DNA of 64,000 nucleotides from Acidobacteriota bacterium (lineage in GTDB: Bacteria; Acidobacteriota; Terriglobia; Terriglobales; Acidobacteriaceae): assembly GCA_021780075.1 (NCBI GenBank), contig JAJXZL010000005.1, positions 62,001 through 126,000 on the forward strand, read 5' to 3'. Below the pieces are notes generated by a model that made no database searches, was not told the origin of the DNA, and saw nothing but the letters and a program-made list of their open reading frames with translations. This document shows positions 18,007 to 26,649 of the stretch, piece after piece; position 1 is the stretch's first letter; each line of letters begins with the position of its first letter. The translations under genes and the position numbers were made by a program.

Positions 18007-18918
18007 TTACAGGGCCGGGGAAGCGGACGGCTGTGGATGCGAGCCCGAGAGGCTCTTTCCCGACTGCCGTTTCAATTCCGCTTCAAAGGCCTGTTCGCGA
18101 TCGTCGATGTAGTTGCGGTAGCCCAGGGGATCAATGAATGCGTTTGGGTCGCCCGCCTTCAAGCGCGCGTATTTCTGCTGCATTCCGAAATAGCCGCCGT
18201 GCGCGCCAAGGAACACATCGCACTGCAAGCTCTTGAGCACCTGGAAACCGTGTTGATAGTCTGCGGCAATTTGCGGATATTTTGCATTCCCCACAAGCTT
18301 GTAACCGGGATTCACATTGGGGCTGCCGACAATGACCACGTGCAGCGTTCTTCCCGCTTCATTCTCGTCCATTGTCCACGTCGTGGTGCCTTTGGTGTGT
18401 CCGGCGGTCAGATGTGCCACAAGAACCATGCCGCCCAACTGCACCTGGTCGCCATCGTGCAACACGCGGTCCACATGCGCCGGCGGGAACCACATGGATT
18501 TGCCCGCGGCGTAATTGAAGTCGTCCCTGCCACCCGATTTCACAACGGGCACATCCGCGTCCATGACAAAATATTTGGCACGCGTAAGGTGTTCAATTTC
18601 GGCGCTGCCCGCGCAGTGATCGTAGTGCCCATGACTGATGAGTAGGATTTTGATGTCGCTGAAGCGAAAGCCGAGCGTCTCCACGCTCTTCTTTATCAGA
18701 GGCACAGAGGACTTAAGACTGCTGTTGATGAGAATGTCACCCTGCGGCGTGACGATGAGATAAGACGCAAGGTCCGCGCTGCCCACGTAGTAGAGGTTGC
18801 CCGCGATGCGGAATGGCGGAAACGGCTGCGTCCATGCGGCGTCCTGCGCGACGAGCGGCATAGCAAATAGAAGCGCCACCATCAGAGCAAAGCTGACGGC
18901 AAGTTTTTGGCGGGTCAC
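18007..18918 (-). CDS. Subclass B3 metallo-beta-lactamase, coupled to murF
   Basis: A 303-aa secreted zinc hydrolase. The start is the GTG at 18918, which overlaps the murF stop (GTGA, 18915-18918) and has GGTGGAGG just upstream; longer frames run inside murF. A signal peptide covers about 1-25. All B3 zinc ligands are present: His96, His98, Asp100, His101 in [10 protein letters not shown], His174 in [11 protein letters not shown] and His240 in GAHGGYF. The segment [10 protein letters not shown] has Ser in place of the Cys ligand of B1/B2 enzymes, as in B3 enzymes such as L1. B3 members hydrolyse penicillins, cephalosporins and carbapenems; activity here is inferred. Placement between murF and mraY implies constitutive co-expression with peptidoglycan synthesis. 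A muropeptide- or other ester-type substrate is possible. Confidence 0.92.
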   Translation of the reverse strand: MTRQKLAVSFALMVALLFAMPLVAQDAAWTQPFPPFRIAGNLYYVGSADLASYLIVTPQGDILINSSLKSSVPLIKKSVETLGFRFSDIKILLISHGHYDHCAGSAEIEHLTRAKYFVMDADVPVVKSGGRDDFNYAAGKSMWFPPAHVDRVLHDGDQVQLGGMVLVAHLTAGHTKGTTTWTMDENEAGRTLHVVIVGSPNVNPGYKLVGNAKYPQIAADYQHGFQVLKSLQCDVFLGAHGGYFGMQQKYARLKAGDPNAFIDPLGYRNYIDDREQAFEAELKRQSGKSLSGSHPQPSASPAL

Positions 18919-20327
18919 TTTGCCTCCACCGATAAAATTGGATTTTTGACTGCCGCGATGGCCCGCTCCAAATGCACGCCGCGCGAACCCTTTACCAGCA
19001 CCACATCGCCTTTGCGCATGTTTTGCTTGAGCCATTCGCCCGCGGCTTCGGCATCGGGAAGGAACAGCGAAGCGACCCCCCCGGCGCAGGCCGCAGTGGC
19101 CAGATGAACGGCATTGCCTTGCACGGCTATAACCAGGTCCAGGCCGCTTTCGGCGGCGGCCTTGCCGCAGGCTGTATGCAGCGCAGGGCCGTGTTCGCCC
19201 AGTTCAAGCATCTCGCCGGCCACGAGGATACGGCGGCGCGCTGGACGCGCGGCCAGGGTGCGGATCATGGAACGCAGCGCCTCAGGATTGGAGTTGTAGC
19301 TGTCATTCAGCAGAGTGGCGCCGCCAATCTCCATCACCTGGCCACGCTTGTCCCCGGCGGTGAGCGACTCAAGCGCCTTGGCTGCGGCATCCAATTCGAC
19401 ACCCGCCTCCAGCGCGACGGCCAGCCCGGCCATGGCATTCGATCCGTTGTGCGCGCCAAGCAAATGCAGCGTGAAGCTGCCCTCTCGCTCCCCGGCGCGA
19501 TAGCGCACGTGGAGGCCCGCAAGATCCTCGGTTTCCTGGATAATCTGCGGATCAGCGCACGGGCCGTTGCCAAAGTAAACGACCCGGCCAAGAAAATCGC
19601 GGCCAAACTGCGAAACGTAGGGGTCGCAGCAGTTCAGGAAAGCCACGCCGCTGGCGGGCAGCGCGGCCACAAGTTCAAACTTGGCGCGGGCAATGCCGGC
19701 CTGTCCCTCGGCAAAGTTCTCAATGTGTGCCGTGCCTACGTTGGTGATCACGCCCCAGTCGGGCGCGGCAATGCGCGCCAACGCGGCAATCTCGCCGAGA
19801 TGATTCATGCCCATCTCGATGACGGCGTATTCGTGCTCCGGCTCAAGGCGCAACAACTGCAGCGGCATGCCATATGCATTGTTCAGGTTGCCCGCGGACT
19901 TGAGCACGTTGAACTTTGCGCCCAGGGCAGCGGCAAGTGCCTCCTTGGTCGTGGTCTTTCCGGCTGATCCGGTGACGGCCACCACGCGCTTGCCCCACTG
20001 GCGGCGCACATGCGCGGCCAGCGCTTGCAGCGCGACCAGTGTGTCTTCGGCAATCAACAGGGGCACGGCAAGCGCGGCGTCTGGCAGGCTTGCCACCCTG
20101 GCGCGCGACACCACTGCGCCCACCGCTCCGCGCTCCACGGCCGCGGCCACAAAGTCGTGCCCGTCCAGTCGCTCGCCACGCACGGCAAAGAACAGCTCGC
20201 CCGGCGCCACTGTGCGCGAGTCAATGGAGTAGCCCTGCGCCACAATCGCACCAGGCTGCGCAACGCTGGCCGGTGCTTCAAGCACCGCGCCAGCGCCCAC
20301 AGCCACCTCAGCCAACGTAAGTTTCAT
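18915..20327 (-). CDS. murF: UDP-MurNAc-tripeptide--D-Ala-D-Ala ligase MurF
   Basis: Cytoplasmic ATP-dependent ligase that adds D-alanyl-D-alanine, finishing the UDP-MurNAc-pentapeptide. The 470-aa protein has the N-terminal substrate domain with GYSIDSRTVAPGELFFAVRG, the ATP loop VTGSAGKTTTKEAL near 112-125, GMNHLGEIAALARIA and TNVGTAHIENF in the central domain, and the C-terminal LLNDSYNSNPEALR motif. The start codon overlaps the murE stop (ATGA, 20324-20327) and the stop overlaps the lactamase start, so murE, murF and the lactamase gene are translationally coupled. Confidence 0.97.
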   Translation of the reverse strand: MKLTLAEVAVGAGAVLEAPASVAQPGAIVAQGYSIDSRTVAPGELFFAVRGERLDGHDFVAAAVERGAVGAVVSRARVASLPDAALAVPLLIAEDTLVALQALAAHVRRQWGKRVVAVTGSAGKTTTKEALAAALGAKFNVLKSAGNLNNAYGMPLQLLRLEPEHEYAVIEMGMNHLGEIAALARIAAPDWGVITNVGTAHIENFAEGQAGIARAKFELVAALPASGVAFLNCCDPYVSQFGRDFLGRVVYFGNGPCADPQIIQETEDLAGLHVRYRAGEREGSFTLHLLGAHNGSNAMAGLAVALEAGVELDAAAKALESLTAGDKRGQVMEIGGATLLNDSYNSNPEALRSMIRTLAARPARRRILVAGEMLELGEHGPALHTACGKAAAESGLDLVIAVQGNAVHLATAACAGGVASLFLPDAEAAGEWLKQNMRKGDVVLVKGSRGVHLERAIAAVKNPILSVEAK

Positions 20328-21835
20328 CGCACTCCACCGTATCCCAGTTGCGCGAGAGTGGAAAGCGCAATCTCTGCGTCGTCGAAAGGAATCGTGCGCC
20401 CGGCGAGGATTTGCTCTGTCTCGTGGCCTTTGCCTGCGATGAGAACCACATCATGTGGCCCGGCCTCAGCGAGCGCCAGGTGAATGGCTGCAGCGCGGTC
20501 CGGCTCGATAGTGTAGCGAACGCCGCTTGACCTGAGGCCAGGCTCAATCTCGGCGAGAATCGCCAGCGGCTCTTCCGAGCGCGGATTGTCGCTGGTGGCA
20601 ATCACCAGGTCGCTTCCCTCGCCCGCAGCCTGCCCCATCTTTGGCCGCTTGCTGCGGTCGCGATCGCCACCGCACCCAAAGAGCGTAATCACGCGACCGC
20701 CGGAAGGCGCAGTCATCTGACGCGCCAGCGCCGTCAAATTGCGTAGCGCGTCGTCGGTGTGAGCGTAGTCCACAATCACTGTGAAAGGCTGGCCCGCATT
20801 CACAGGCTGAAAGCGGCCAGGCACAGGACGGAGATGCTGGACAGATTCAACCAGCTCACTGAAGGCCACACCGCGCGCATGCGCCGCCGTGAAGGCCGCC
20901 AGCAGGTTGAGAATGTTCACCTCGCCGGCAAGGTGCGAGGTCACGCGCGCCGAGCCTGTTGGAGTTTCCAGATCCAGAACCGCGCCGCCAGGCGTAAGGC
21001 GGTAGCTTGCCGCGCGCCAGTCGCCCTGGCCAATTCCGTAAGTGCGAATCTCCGCTCCGGCCTTGCTTGCCGCCTCGGCAAGCCGCGCGCTGTGCGGGTC
21101 ATGCGCGTTCAACACGGCGACCCGCGGTGCTGGATACACCGTGCCGTCAAACAGCAGCCGTTTGGCTGCGAAATACTTCTCCATCGTCTGGTGGTAGTCG
21201 AGATGGTCTCGGGTCAGGTTCGTGAAGACGGCCACATCAAAGTTGATGCCCTCGGCTCGGCCCTGATCGAGCGCGTGGCTTGATACTTCAGTCACCAGTT
21301 CCGTAGCTCCAAGGCTCGCGCCTTCGGCCATCAGTTCAAACAGATCGCGCGACTCGGGCGTAGTATGCACCGAGGGGCGCATTTCGCCGGCCACGTGATA
21401 CTCGATAGTACCTACCAGCACAGTTTTTCGATTCGCATGGTTGAGCAGCGCCTCAGTCAGGAAGGCGGTCGTTGTCTTGCCATTGGTGCCGGTGATGCCC
21501 GTTGCGGCAAAGCTGCGCTCAGGATGTCTGAAGAAAGCGGCTGAAGCCTGCGCCAGCGCCCGCCGTCCATGCTCCACCTCAAGCACTGGAACACCGGCCT
21601 GATAAACCACTAGGTGGTCGAAGGTTGGCGAGGAGTCAGTGATGATGCCCAGCGCACCTGCGGCGAGAGCTTTGTCGATGTAGCGATTGCCGTCCGTCGA
21701 GCCGCCCTTCATGGCCACAAACACTGCGCCAGGCCGCACGCGCCGCGAGTCGTACTCGACGCCGGTCACGGGCTGCGCAGAGTTCCCGGCGGAGCCGACA
21801 GACGTCACTTCAACAATAAGGTCTTTCCAATTCAT
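20324..21835 (-). CDS. murE: UDP-MurNAc-L-Ala-D-Glu--meso-diaminopimelate ligase MurE
   Basis: ATP-dependent ligase adding the third residue of the stem peptide. The 503-aa reading starts at MNWKDLIVEVTSVG (ATG at 21835); a longer frame overlaps ftsI and adds 46 residues without support. The ATP loop is TGITGTNGKTTTAFLTE, with LTRDHLDYHQTMEKYF in the central domain. The C-terminal DNPRSEEP motif is the one that recognises meso-diaminopimelate rather than lysine, so this organism should have DAP-type peptidoglycan. It overlaps the murF start by 4 bp. Confidence 0.97.
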   Translation of the reverse strand: MNWKDLIVEVTSVGSAGNSAQPVTGVEYDSRRVRPGAVFVAMKGGSTDGNRYIDKALAAGALGIITDSSPTFDHLVVYQAGVPVLEVEHGRRALAQASAAFFRHPERSFAATGITGTNGKTTTAFLTEALLNHANRKTVLVGTIEYHVAGEMRPSVHTTPESRDLFELMAEGASLGATELVTEVSSHALDQGRAEGINFDVAVFTNLTRDHLDYHQTMEKYFAAKRLLFDGTVYPAPRVAVLNAHDPHSARLAEAASKAGAEIRTYGIGQGDWRAASYRLTPGGAVLDLETPTGSARVTSHLAGEVNILNLLAAFTAAHARGVAFSELVESVQHLRPVPGRFQPVNAGQPFTVIVDYAHTDDALRNLTALARQMTAPSGGRVITLFGCGGDRDRSKRPKMGQAAGEGSDLVIATSDNPRSEEPLAILAEIEPGLRSSGVRYTIEPDRAAAIHLALAEAGPHDVVLIAGKGHETEQILAGRTIPFDDAEIALSTLAQLGYGGVR

Positions 21836-21890
21836 CTCGTGCTCGATTGTAGATTGTCGGGCGGCGGGGGGTGCGCACCGAAAGCGCGGT

Positions 21891-24185
21891 TCACCGCCCG
21901 CAGTGCACCACGATTTTCGTACCCGTGGCGACCTGCGTGCCCGGTGCGGGGGCCTGCTCCCGTGCTGTGCCATCGCCCTTTATCTCTACATCCAGACCCG
22001 CTGCGGCGGCTGCCTCAATCACTTTGCGCACCGGCAAACCCACCAGCGATGGCACCGTCAGCTTTTTGCCATCACTGATGGTCACCTGGGCAACAGCCTT
22101 TTGCGCGGACGGCAGCGCAGTCGTTGCCGTGGCGGGCGCAGGAGCGGTCGAAATCGCCTCACGCCCAATCGCCGGCTTTTTGCCGGGGTTCGCTGCTGGT
22201 GATCCGGAAGCGGATGCAGGCTGAACCTCGTCAATCGATTGAACAGGCGCGGACCGCAGCGGATCGTCCGCAGGCAGATCGTTGACCGCTGCATAGAGCG
22301 CATTGACATCGTCCTGATCGGCCCCGGCATCGTCTTCCGACGCTGCAACAGCGGTCTTTGAGGGCGCACGCGGCGGCTGCACATCGATGTCGTGCGGAAC
22401 ACCGAGGTATTCGAGCACCTGCTGCGCCACCTCAGCAAACACAGGCGCGGAGACCGTGGTGCCATAGTACGCGCCCTTAGGCGAATCCATGACAACTGCC
22501 ACTGCAATCACTGGGTTATTAACGGGAGCAATTCCAGCGAACGAAGCAATGTGCATCGTCTTTGAATAGCGATGCGTGACGGGGTCAATTTTTTGCGCAG
22601 TGCCCGTTTTGCCGCCGGAGGAGTAGCCGTTAAGTTGCGCGGGTTTGCCTGTGCCGTACAAGACGACGCCTTCCATCATCTTGCGCATCTGAGCTGCGGT
22701 CATGGTCGAGATGACGCGGTGCGCCCCCTGAGGCAGCGGATTGGGCAGCTCTTCGCCGGGCTTGAAGGGCGCGGCCTGCAGCACCGGCGCGGGCTGGCCG
22801 CTTGGCGAGCGGTCCAACTGGCCGGGCATCAGCACCCGCGGCGGCAAATACACCCCGCCATTGGCAATTGTGGAGACCATTGAAACCAGTTGCAGCGGCG
22901 TGACACCAACCTCCTGCCCAATGGCGACGGAACCGATGGACGAGCCATTCCACTTGCTCGTGGGGCGGAGTAAGCCGCGCGTCTCACCGGGCAATTCCAT
23001 GCCGGTGCGGCTGCCGAAGCCAAAGTCACGCACGTATTGATAGAAACGGTCCTGGCCCACTTTCAGCGCCAGCTTCACCGCGGCCACATCGCTGGAGCGC
23101 GCCAGGGCCGTAGCCACCGTGACTGTCCCCAGCCCGCGGTCACTCTTGTCGTCGTGGATAACACGCCCGGCCAGCGTGATCTGGCCGCCCTGGCAGTCGA
23201 TCATGTCGTCGGGCTTGGCAACCCCCTGCTCCAGCGCCGCCGAATATGTGACCAGCTTGAATACCGAACCCGGCTCATAGACGTCGCTCACCGCGTGGTT
23301 GCGAAGCAGGGCAGACGTGGTGTGGCGAAAATCGTTGGGGTTGAATGTGGGCCGGATTGCAAGCGCGAGAATCTGGCCGGTATGAACGTCCTGCACCACG
23401 ACCGTGCCGTTGGCTGCCTGCGTCTTCTCCATCGCGTGATCCAGCGCCTGCTCCGCCATAAACTGGATATTTCCGTCAATGGTGAGTTCCAGATTCTGGC
23501 CCGGCTCGGGCTCGTGCTCAGTGGAGCCAAGCACGTGGCGGCGCGCATCCATTGCGGTAAAGACCAGACCCGGCTTGCCGTGCAGCCGCACGTCAAACTT
23601 CTGCTCCAGGCCGCCGAGCCCGTTGTCGTCCAGGCCCACGTAGCCGAGCACCTGCGCAGCAATCAGGTTGTCTGGATAAAATCGCTGGAACTCTTTCTGA
23701 AAGTAGATTCCTTTCATGTTCAACGCCTTTACGCGGGCGACAGTCTCCGGCTTCAGGCGCCGCGCTACCCAGGCAAAGTTACGCCCGGCGTTGAGGCGTT
23801 CGAGTATTGCCTCCTGCGTAGTCTGTGTGTCGTCGGGGTCGGTGTGTATGGCGGCGGCCAGTTCGTGCGCGGCGACCTGCTTGTCATCAATCTCGGTGGG
23901 CTCCGCGTAGACTGACTCCACCTGCACAGTCATGGCCAGTTCGCGCAGGTTGCGGTCAAAAAGAACGCCGCGCCGCGGCGCTACCTCAAAGGTGCGCTGC
24001 TGCTGCCTCTGCGCGCGCTCCACATAGTCTGAGTGGCGCACCACCTGCAGCCAGAACAGCCGAGCCGCAATCGCAAATGCCCACGCCAGAAAAAACAGGC
24101 ATACAAGCCAGAAGCGCGCCAGCTTCATCGGCATGGCGCGCGGGGCGGTGTTGCGGTTCCTGTTAGCTCGGGGAGTAGCCTGCAT
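21891..24185 (-). CDS. ftsI: Septal penicillin-binding protein FtsI (PBP3-type) with a C-terminal PASTA domain
   Basis: Divisome D,D-transpeptidase that cross-links septal peptidoglycan with FtsW. The 764-aa protein has one membrane helix (about 24-46), a PBP dimerisation/pedestal domain (about 60-220) with RRGVLFDRNLRELA, and a transpeptidase domain with SxxK as SVFK (307-310) and KTGT (526-529). The second motif reads SSD (364-366) where most FtsI proteins have SxN. A Pro/Ala-rich linker (about 615-695) leads to one PASTA domain (about 697-764) with LTVPSLVGLPVRKVIEAA. A PASTA-bearing FtsI recalls SpoVD/PBP2x proteins rather than E. coli FtsI. It follows ftsL by 37 bp. Confidence 0.95.
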   Translation of the reverse strand: MQATPRANRNRNTAPRAMPMKLARFWLVCLFFLAWAFAIAARLFWLQVVRHSDYVERAQRQQQRTFEVAPRRGVLFDRNLRELAMTVQVESVYAEPTEIDDKQVAAHELAAAIHTDPDDTQTTQEAILERLNAGRNFAWVARRLKPETVARVKALNMKGIYFQKEFQRFYPDNLIAAQVLGYVGLDDNGLGGLEQKFDVRLHGKPGLVFTAMDARRHVLGSTEHEPEPGQNLELTIDGNIQFMAEQALDHAMEKTQAANGTVVVQDVHTGQILALAIRPTFNPNDFRHTTSALLRNHAVSDVYEPGSVFKLVTYSAALEQGVAKPDDMIDCQGGQITLAGRVIHDDKSDRGLGTVTVATALARSSDVAAVKLALKVGQDRFYQYVRDFGFGSRTGMELPGETRGLLRPTSKWNGSSIGSVAIGQEVGVTPLQLVSMVSTIANGGVYLPPRVLMPGQLDRSPSGQPAPVLQAAPFKPGEELPNPLPQGAHRVISTMTAAQMRKMMEGVVLYGTGKPAQLNGYSSGGKTGTAQKIDPVTHRYSKTMHIASFAGIAPVNNPVIAVAVVMDSPKGAYYGTTVSAPVFAEVAQQVLEYLGVPHDIDVQPPRAPSKTAVAASEDDAGADQDDVNALYAAVNDLPADDPLRSAPVQSIDEVQPASASGSPAANPGKKPAIGREAISTAPAPATATTALPSAQKAVAQVTISDGKKLTVPSLVGLPVRKVIEAAAAAGLDVEIKGDGTAREQAPAPGTQVATGTKIVVHCGR

Positions 24186-24222
24186 GCCGAATCGCTCGCG
24201 AGTAGGTTCTGCGCCGGCCTGC

Positions 24223-24732
24223 TTAAAGCGCGGGAGACGGCGGCGGAGTGGCTTGTGCCAATGCGGGAGCGCTCATCTGGTCCGGGCGAGCCTCAGGATG
24301 AACCACCTGCCCCGGCTGCGGCGCAGCCAGACCCATTTGATGAGCTAGGCCATCGATACGCACCGGCTCAGAAAGTTCAGCCTCACTCAGACGCAACTGG
24401 CGGTTTTCCTCGCGCAACTGGTCGCGCATCTGCTTCTCAGACTCTACACGGTAGGAACCCTCAATAGCGCTGAAGTGCTGCAGACCATAGATCATCACCA
24501 GCGAGAACAGCGCAGTAATTGCCGCGGAAAAAATGCGCATCTGGCGCACGCGCACCGGATCGGGCGCCTTGATCAGCCGCGAGTTATCAAAGTGCTTGGT
24601 AAAAGGGATCTCCGGCGTGCGCGCGCCCCTGCGGCGAATCGGCTGCTGGGCCAGCAGCGCCTCGTTGCGCTCGGCAACCCGCGCCGGCCAGCCGCGGCCT
24701 GTTTCAAAATATGTAGTTGTGCATGCCGCCAT
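24223..24732 (-). CDS. ftsL: FtsL-like bitopic cell division protein
   Basis: A 169-aa protein with one membrane helix at about 66-86 (MRIFSAAITALFSLVMIYGL), a cytoplasmic N-terminal arm, then a periplasmic heptad-rich coiled coil (about 88-125, EGSYRVESEKQMRDQLREEN) and a Pro/Ala-rich tail. This topology, plus the place between rsmH and ftsI, identifies it as FtsL, which forms a complex with FtsQ and FtsB to activate FtsWI. Primary sequence of this family is poorly conserved, so the assignment leans on topology and synteny. The N-terminal arm of about 65 residues is longer than in E. coli FtsL. Confidence 0.85.
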   Translation of the reverse strand: MAACTTTYFETGRGWPARVAERNEALLAQQPIRRRGARTPEIPFTKHFDNSRLIKAPDPVRVRQMRIFSAAITALFSLVMIYGLQHFSAIEGSYRVESEKQMRDQLREENRQLRLSEAELSEPVRIDGLAHQMGLAAPQPGQVVHPEARPDQMSAPALAQATPPPSPAL

Positions 24733-24824
24733 GGTGATCCTCCTCGCCGAACATGAACCGTGAAAATAGCATCTGCCTGCGAATCAAAAGCCGTTTCTAT
24801 CGCCCGGTTCGCGTCTTCTGCTCC

Positions 24825-25751
24825 CTACTCCCTATTCCCTGATCTCGGCGTTTTCGTTCTTTCCGCCGCTCTCAGCTTCGCGCTCCGCGAGCGCGGGTTG
24901 CGTTCAATCTCTTCTTCGCCGGCGGTCACCGGCTTCTTCGTTAAAATTTCCCAGATACCCTGCCTCGCGCCTTCGCGCAGGCTGTCTTTCACAATGCGAT
25001 CTTCCAGCGAGTGAAAGCTGATAACGGCCAGTCGTCCGGAGGGCTTAAGCAAACTGGGTGCAGCCTCCATGAGCGTTGTGATCTCGTCCAACTCGCGATT
25101 CACATAAATCCGGAGAGCCTGAAACGTTCTGGTCGCCGGATGAATTCTGTCCTGTTTCATTGCCGGGGCGGCGTGGGCAACAATCCGGGCAAGTTGCCCC
25201 GTGGTTGTGACCGGCCGCCCCCGAACAATGGCTCTGGCGATTCTCCGCGACCTCCTTTCCTCTCCGTATTCGTAAATAAGGTCAGCCAGCTCCCGCTCGC
25301 TCGCCTCATTCACCACCTGTGCGGCGGTTGGCCCGGAGCGCGTATCCATGCGCATATCCAGCGGCCCATCCGCCATAAAACTGAATCCTCTGTGCGCCTC
25401 GTCCAACTGCAGGCTGCTCACGCCAAAATCCGCCAGCAGGCCGTCCACTGAACCGGGCTGAACGTACTTGGTCACGGCGCTGAATGCCTCGCCCACCAGC
25501 ACAATCTGCGGCGCCTGGCTGCCCAACTCGTTGCAGAGCCGCGCCAGCTTTACCCTCGCAATGGCCATGGCTTCGGGATCCCGGTCAAAGGCGATCAGCC
25601 GGCCCTCCGGTCCCAGCAGTCTGGCCACTTCTGTCGCGTGACCCGCCATGCCCAGCGTGCAATCCACTATCGTGCTGCCCGCGCGCACATTTAGAAACTC
25701 AATCGCTTCTTTGCAAAGAACTGGCACATGGCGTTCGCTCTGATTCGTCAT
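24825..25751 (-). CDS. rsmH: 16S rRNA (cytosine(1402)-N(4))-methyltransferase RsmH
   Basis: SAM-dependent methyltransferase (formerly MraW) modifying C1402 of 16S rRNA. I chose ATG at 25751 (308 aa, MTNQSERHVPVLCKEAI) because GGGGGAG lies five bases upstream; a GTG at 25781 would overlap mraZ by 11 bp. SAM-binding motif STIVDCTLGMAGHATEVARLL follows the start; DFGVSSLQLDEAHRGFSF and the C-terminal ISFHSLEDRIVKDSLR are family signatures. The gene starts 19 bp after mraZ, the standard first two genes of dcw clusters. Confidence 0.96.
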   Translation of the reverse strand: MTNQSERHVPVLCKEAIEFLNVRAGSTIVDCTLGMAGHATEVARLLGPEGRLIAFDRDPEAMAIARVKLARLCNELGSQAPQIVLVGEAFSAVTKYVQPGSVDGLLADFGVSSLQLDEAHRGFSFMADGPLDMRMDTRSGPTAAQVVNEASERELADLIYEYGEERRSRRIARAIVRGRPVTTTGQLARIVAHAAPAMKQDRIHPATRTFQALRIYVNRELDEITTLMEAAPSLLKPSGRLAVISFHSLEDRIVKDSLREGARQGIWEILTKKPVTAGEEEIERNPRSRSAKLRAAERTKTPRSGNRE

Positions 25752-25770
25752 GCGCTCCCCCTTGGGGGTT

Positions 25771-26226
25771 TCAACTTCCACTGCGGCGGCTCAGTATGGC
25801 TGCCATTGCTCTGCGATCCTCTGCCGTCAACTCGTTCTCCGGCAGACTCTTCTCAAAGGCCTCTCTGTTATGCACTTCCAGATAGGTCCTCATGCCAAAA
25901 ACCGTCACTTCCGCATCCAACCTGGCCGATCCGCGCAGAATCTGCGGCAACAGCAGCCTTGCCTGGTTATCCATCTCCACCTGCTGGCCGTAATAGCTGG
26001 TCAGGTTCAGGTACTTCCGGACGGCGTCGTCCAGCGTGCTGGAGTCGGCCAACTGCGCTTCCCGCTTTTCCCACTCCGGAAGAGGCCAGATCTCCGCGCT
26101 CTTCCCATCCGTGCTGGTCACATAAAACTGGGTCACGTTGGAGACATCCACCAGCTGTTTGAAGGCAGAGGGCAGCTTTAAACGCCCCTTCTCATCGACC
26201 TTCGCTGGATGGTTGCCCCTGAACAT
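25771..26226 (-). CDS. mraZ: Transcriptional regulator MraZ
   Basis: DNA-binding protein that regulates the dcw cluster in other bacteria. The 151-aa protein starts MFRGNHPAKVDEKGRLKLPS, the typical MraZ N-terminus, and consists of two AbrB/SpoVT-like half-domains; the second contains LTSYYGQQVEMDNQARLLLP. MraZ forms ring-shaped oligomers that bind tandem short repeats in its own promoter region. Such repeats are present upstream here at 26381-26410, so autoregulation is likely. It is the first gene of the cluster. Confidence 0.95.
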   Translation of the reverse strand: MFRGNHPAKVDEKGRLKLPSAFKQLVDVSNVTQFYVTSTDGKSAEIWPLPEWEKREAQLADSSTLDDAVRKYLNLTSYYGQQVEMDNQARLLLPQILRGSARLDAEVTVFGMRTYLEVHNREAFEKSLPENELTAEDRRAMAAILSRRSGS

Positions 26227-26380
26227 TGCGTCCGCCCTCGACTGAATGCTTCCGTTCTTGCCTGACTGCCGTTGCCCGCTATGCCATTTCCGGTTGCCGA
26301 AGCTGGTTCAAAAACCACTTCCATGTCCGGATTCCGTGTTGAGCAGGAGAAATCGGAGTAATCTTGCCTTGTAACTAGCT

Positions 26381-26410
26381 GTTCTACTCCCTTTTGCTCC
26401 CCTCTGCTCC
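26381..26410 (-). promoter_or_regulatory. Predicted MraZ operator: three direct repeats with 10-bp period
   Basis: On the minus strand the sequence reads GGAGCAGAGG, GGAGCAAAAG, GGAGTAGAAC: three GGAG(C/T)A units exactly 10 bp apart, preceded by GT. Known MraZ boxes are TGGGN or GTG(G/T)G repeats separated by 5 nt, also with a 10-bp period and located just downstream of the promoter. Spacing and position fit; the base preference differs slightly (GGAG instead of TGGG). Confidence 0.65.
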
Positions 26411-26422
26411 ACTTCAGACACG

Positions 26423-26451
26423 ATAATAGCCCACATTGTTGTCCGCTCCAA
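26423..26451 (-). promoter_or_regulatory. Predicted sigma70-type promoter of the dcw cluster
   Basis: On the minus strand, TTGGAG (26451-26446) and TATTAT (26428-26423) are separated by exactly 17 bp. The predicted start point is about 190 bp upstream of mraZ, and the MraZ-type repeats lie immediately downstream of the -10 element. Confidence 0.55.
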
Positions 26452-26649
26452 CAGCAAAAACTGTTGAAAGCGTTGAAAACTGCATGTTTCTGGGACATTG
26501 GGAGAGGATGCTCAGCCGGGTTCGCGCTAATAGATGGCAGTCGCCATCCAACCACAACATACAGTGTTTACCTGTGTGGTTCTTGTGGCCCAGTCGGTAC
26601 TTTGCAACGCGGCCCGAAGGGATTATAGGGGAACGAAAAGCGAAAATGA

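Larger units (their letters stand above)
26227..26649. other. 423-bp regulatory region upstream of mraZ
   Basis: No gene is supported. It holds the predicted dcw promoter (26423-26451), three 10-bp-spaced repeats (26381-26410) and a leader of about 190 bp before mraZ. The distal part (26460-26649) shows nothing I can name; it is the downstream flank of the DUF2127 gene, with no clear terminator. Confidence 0.6.
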
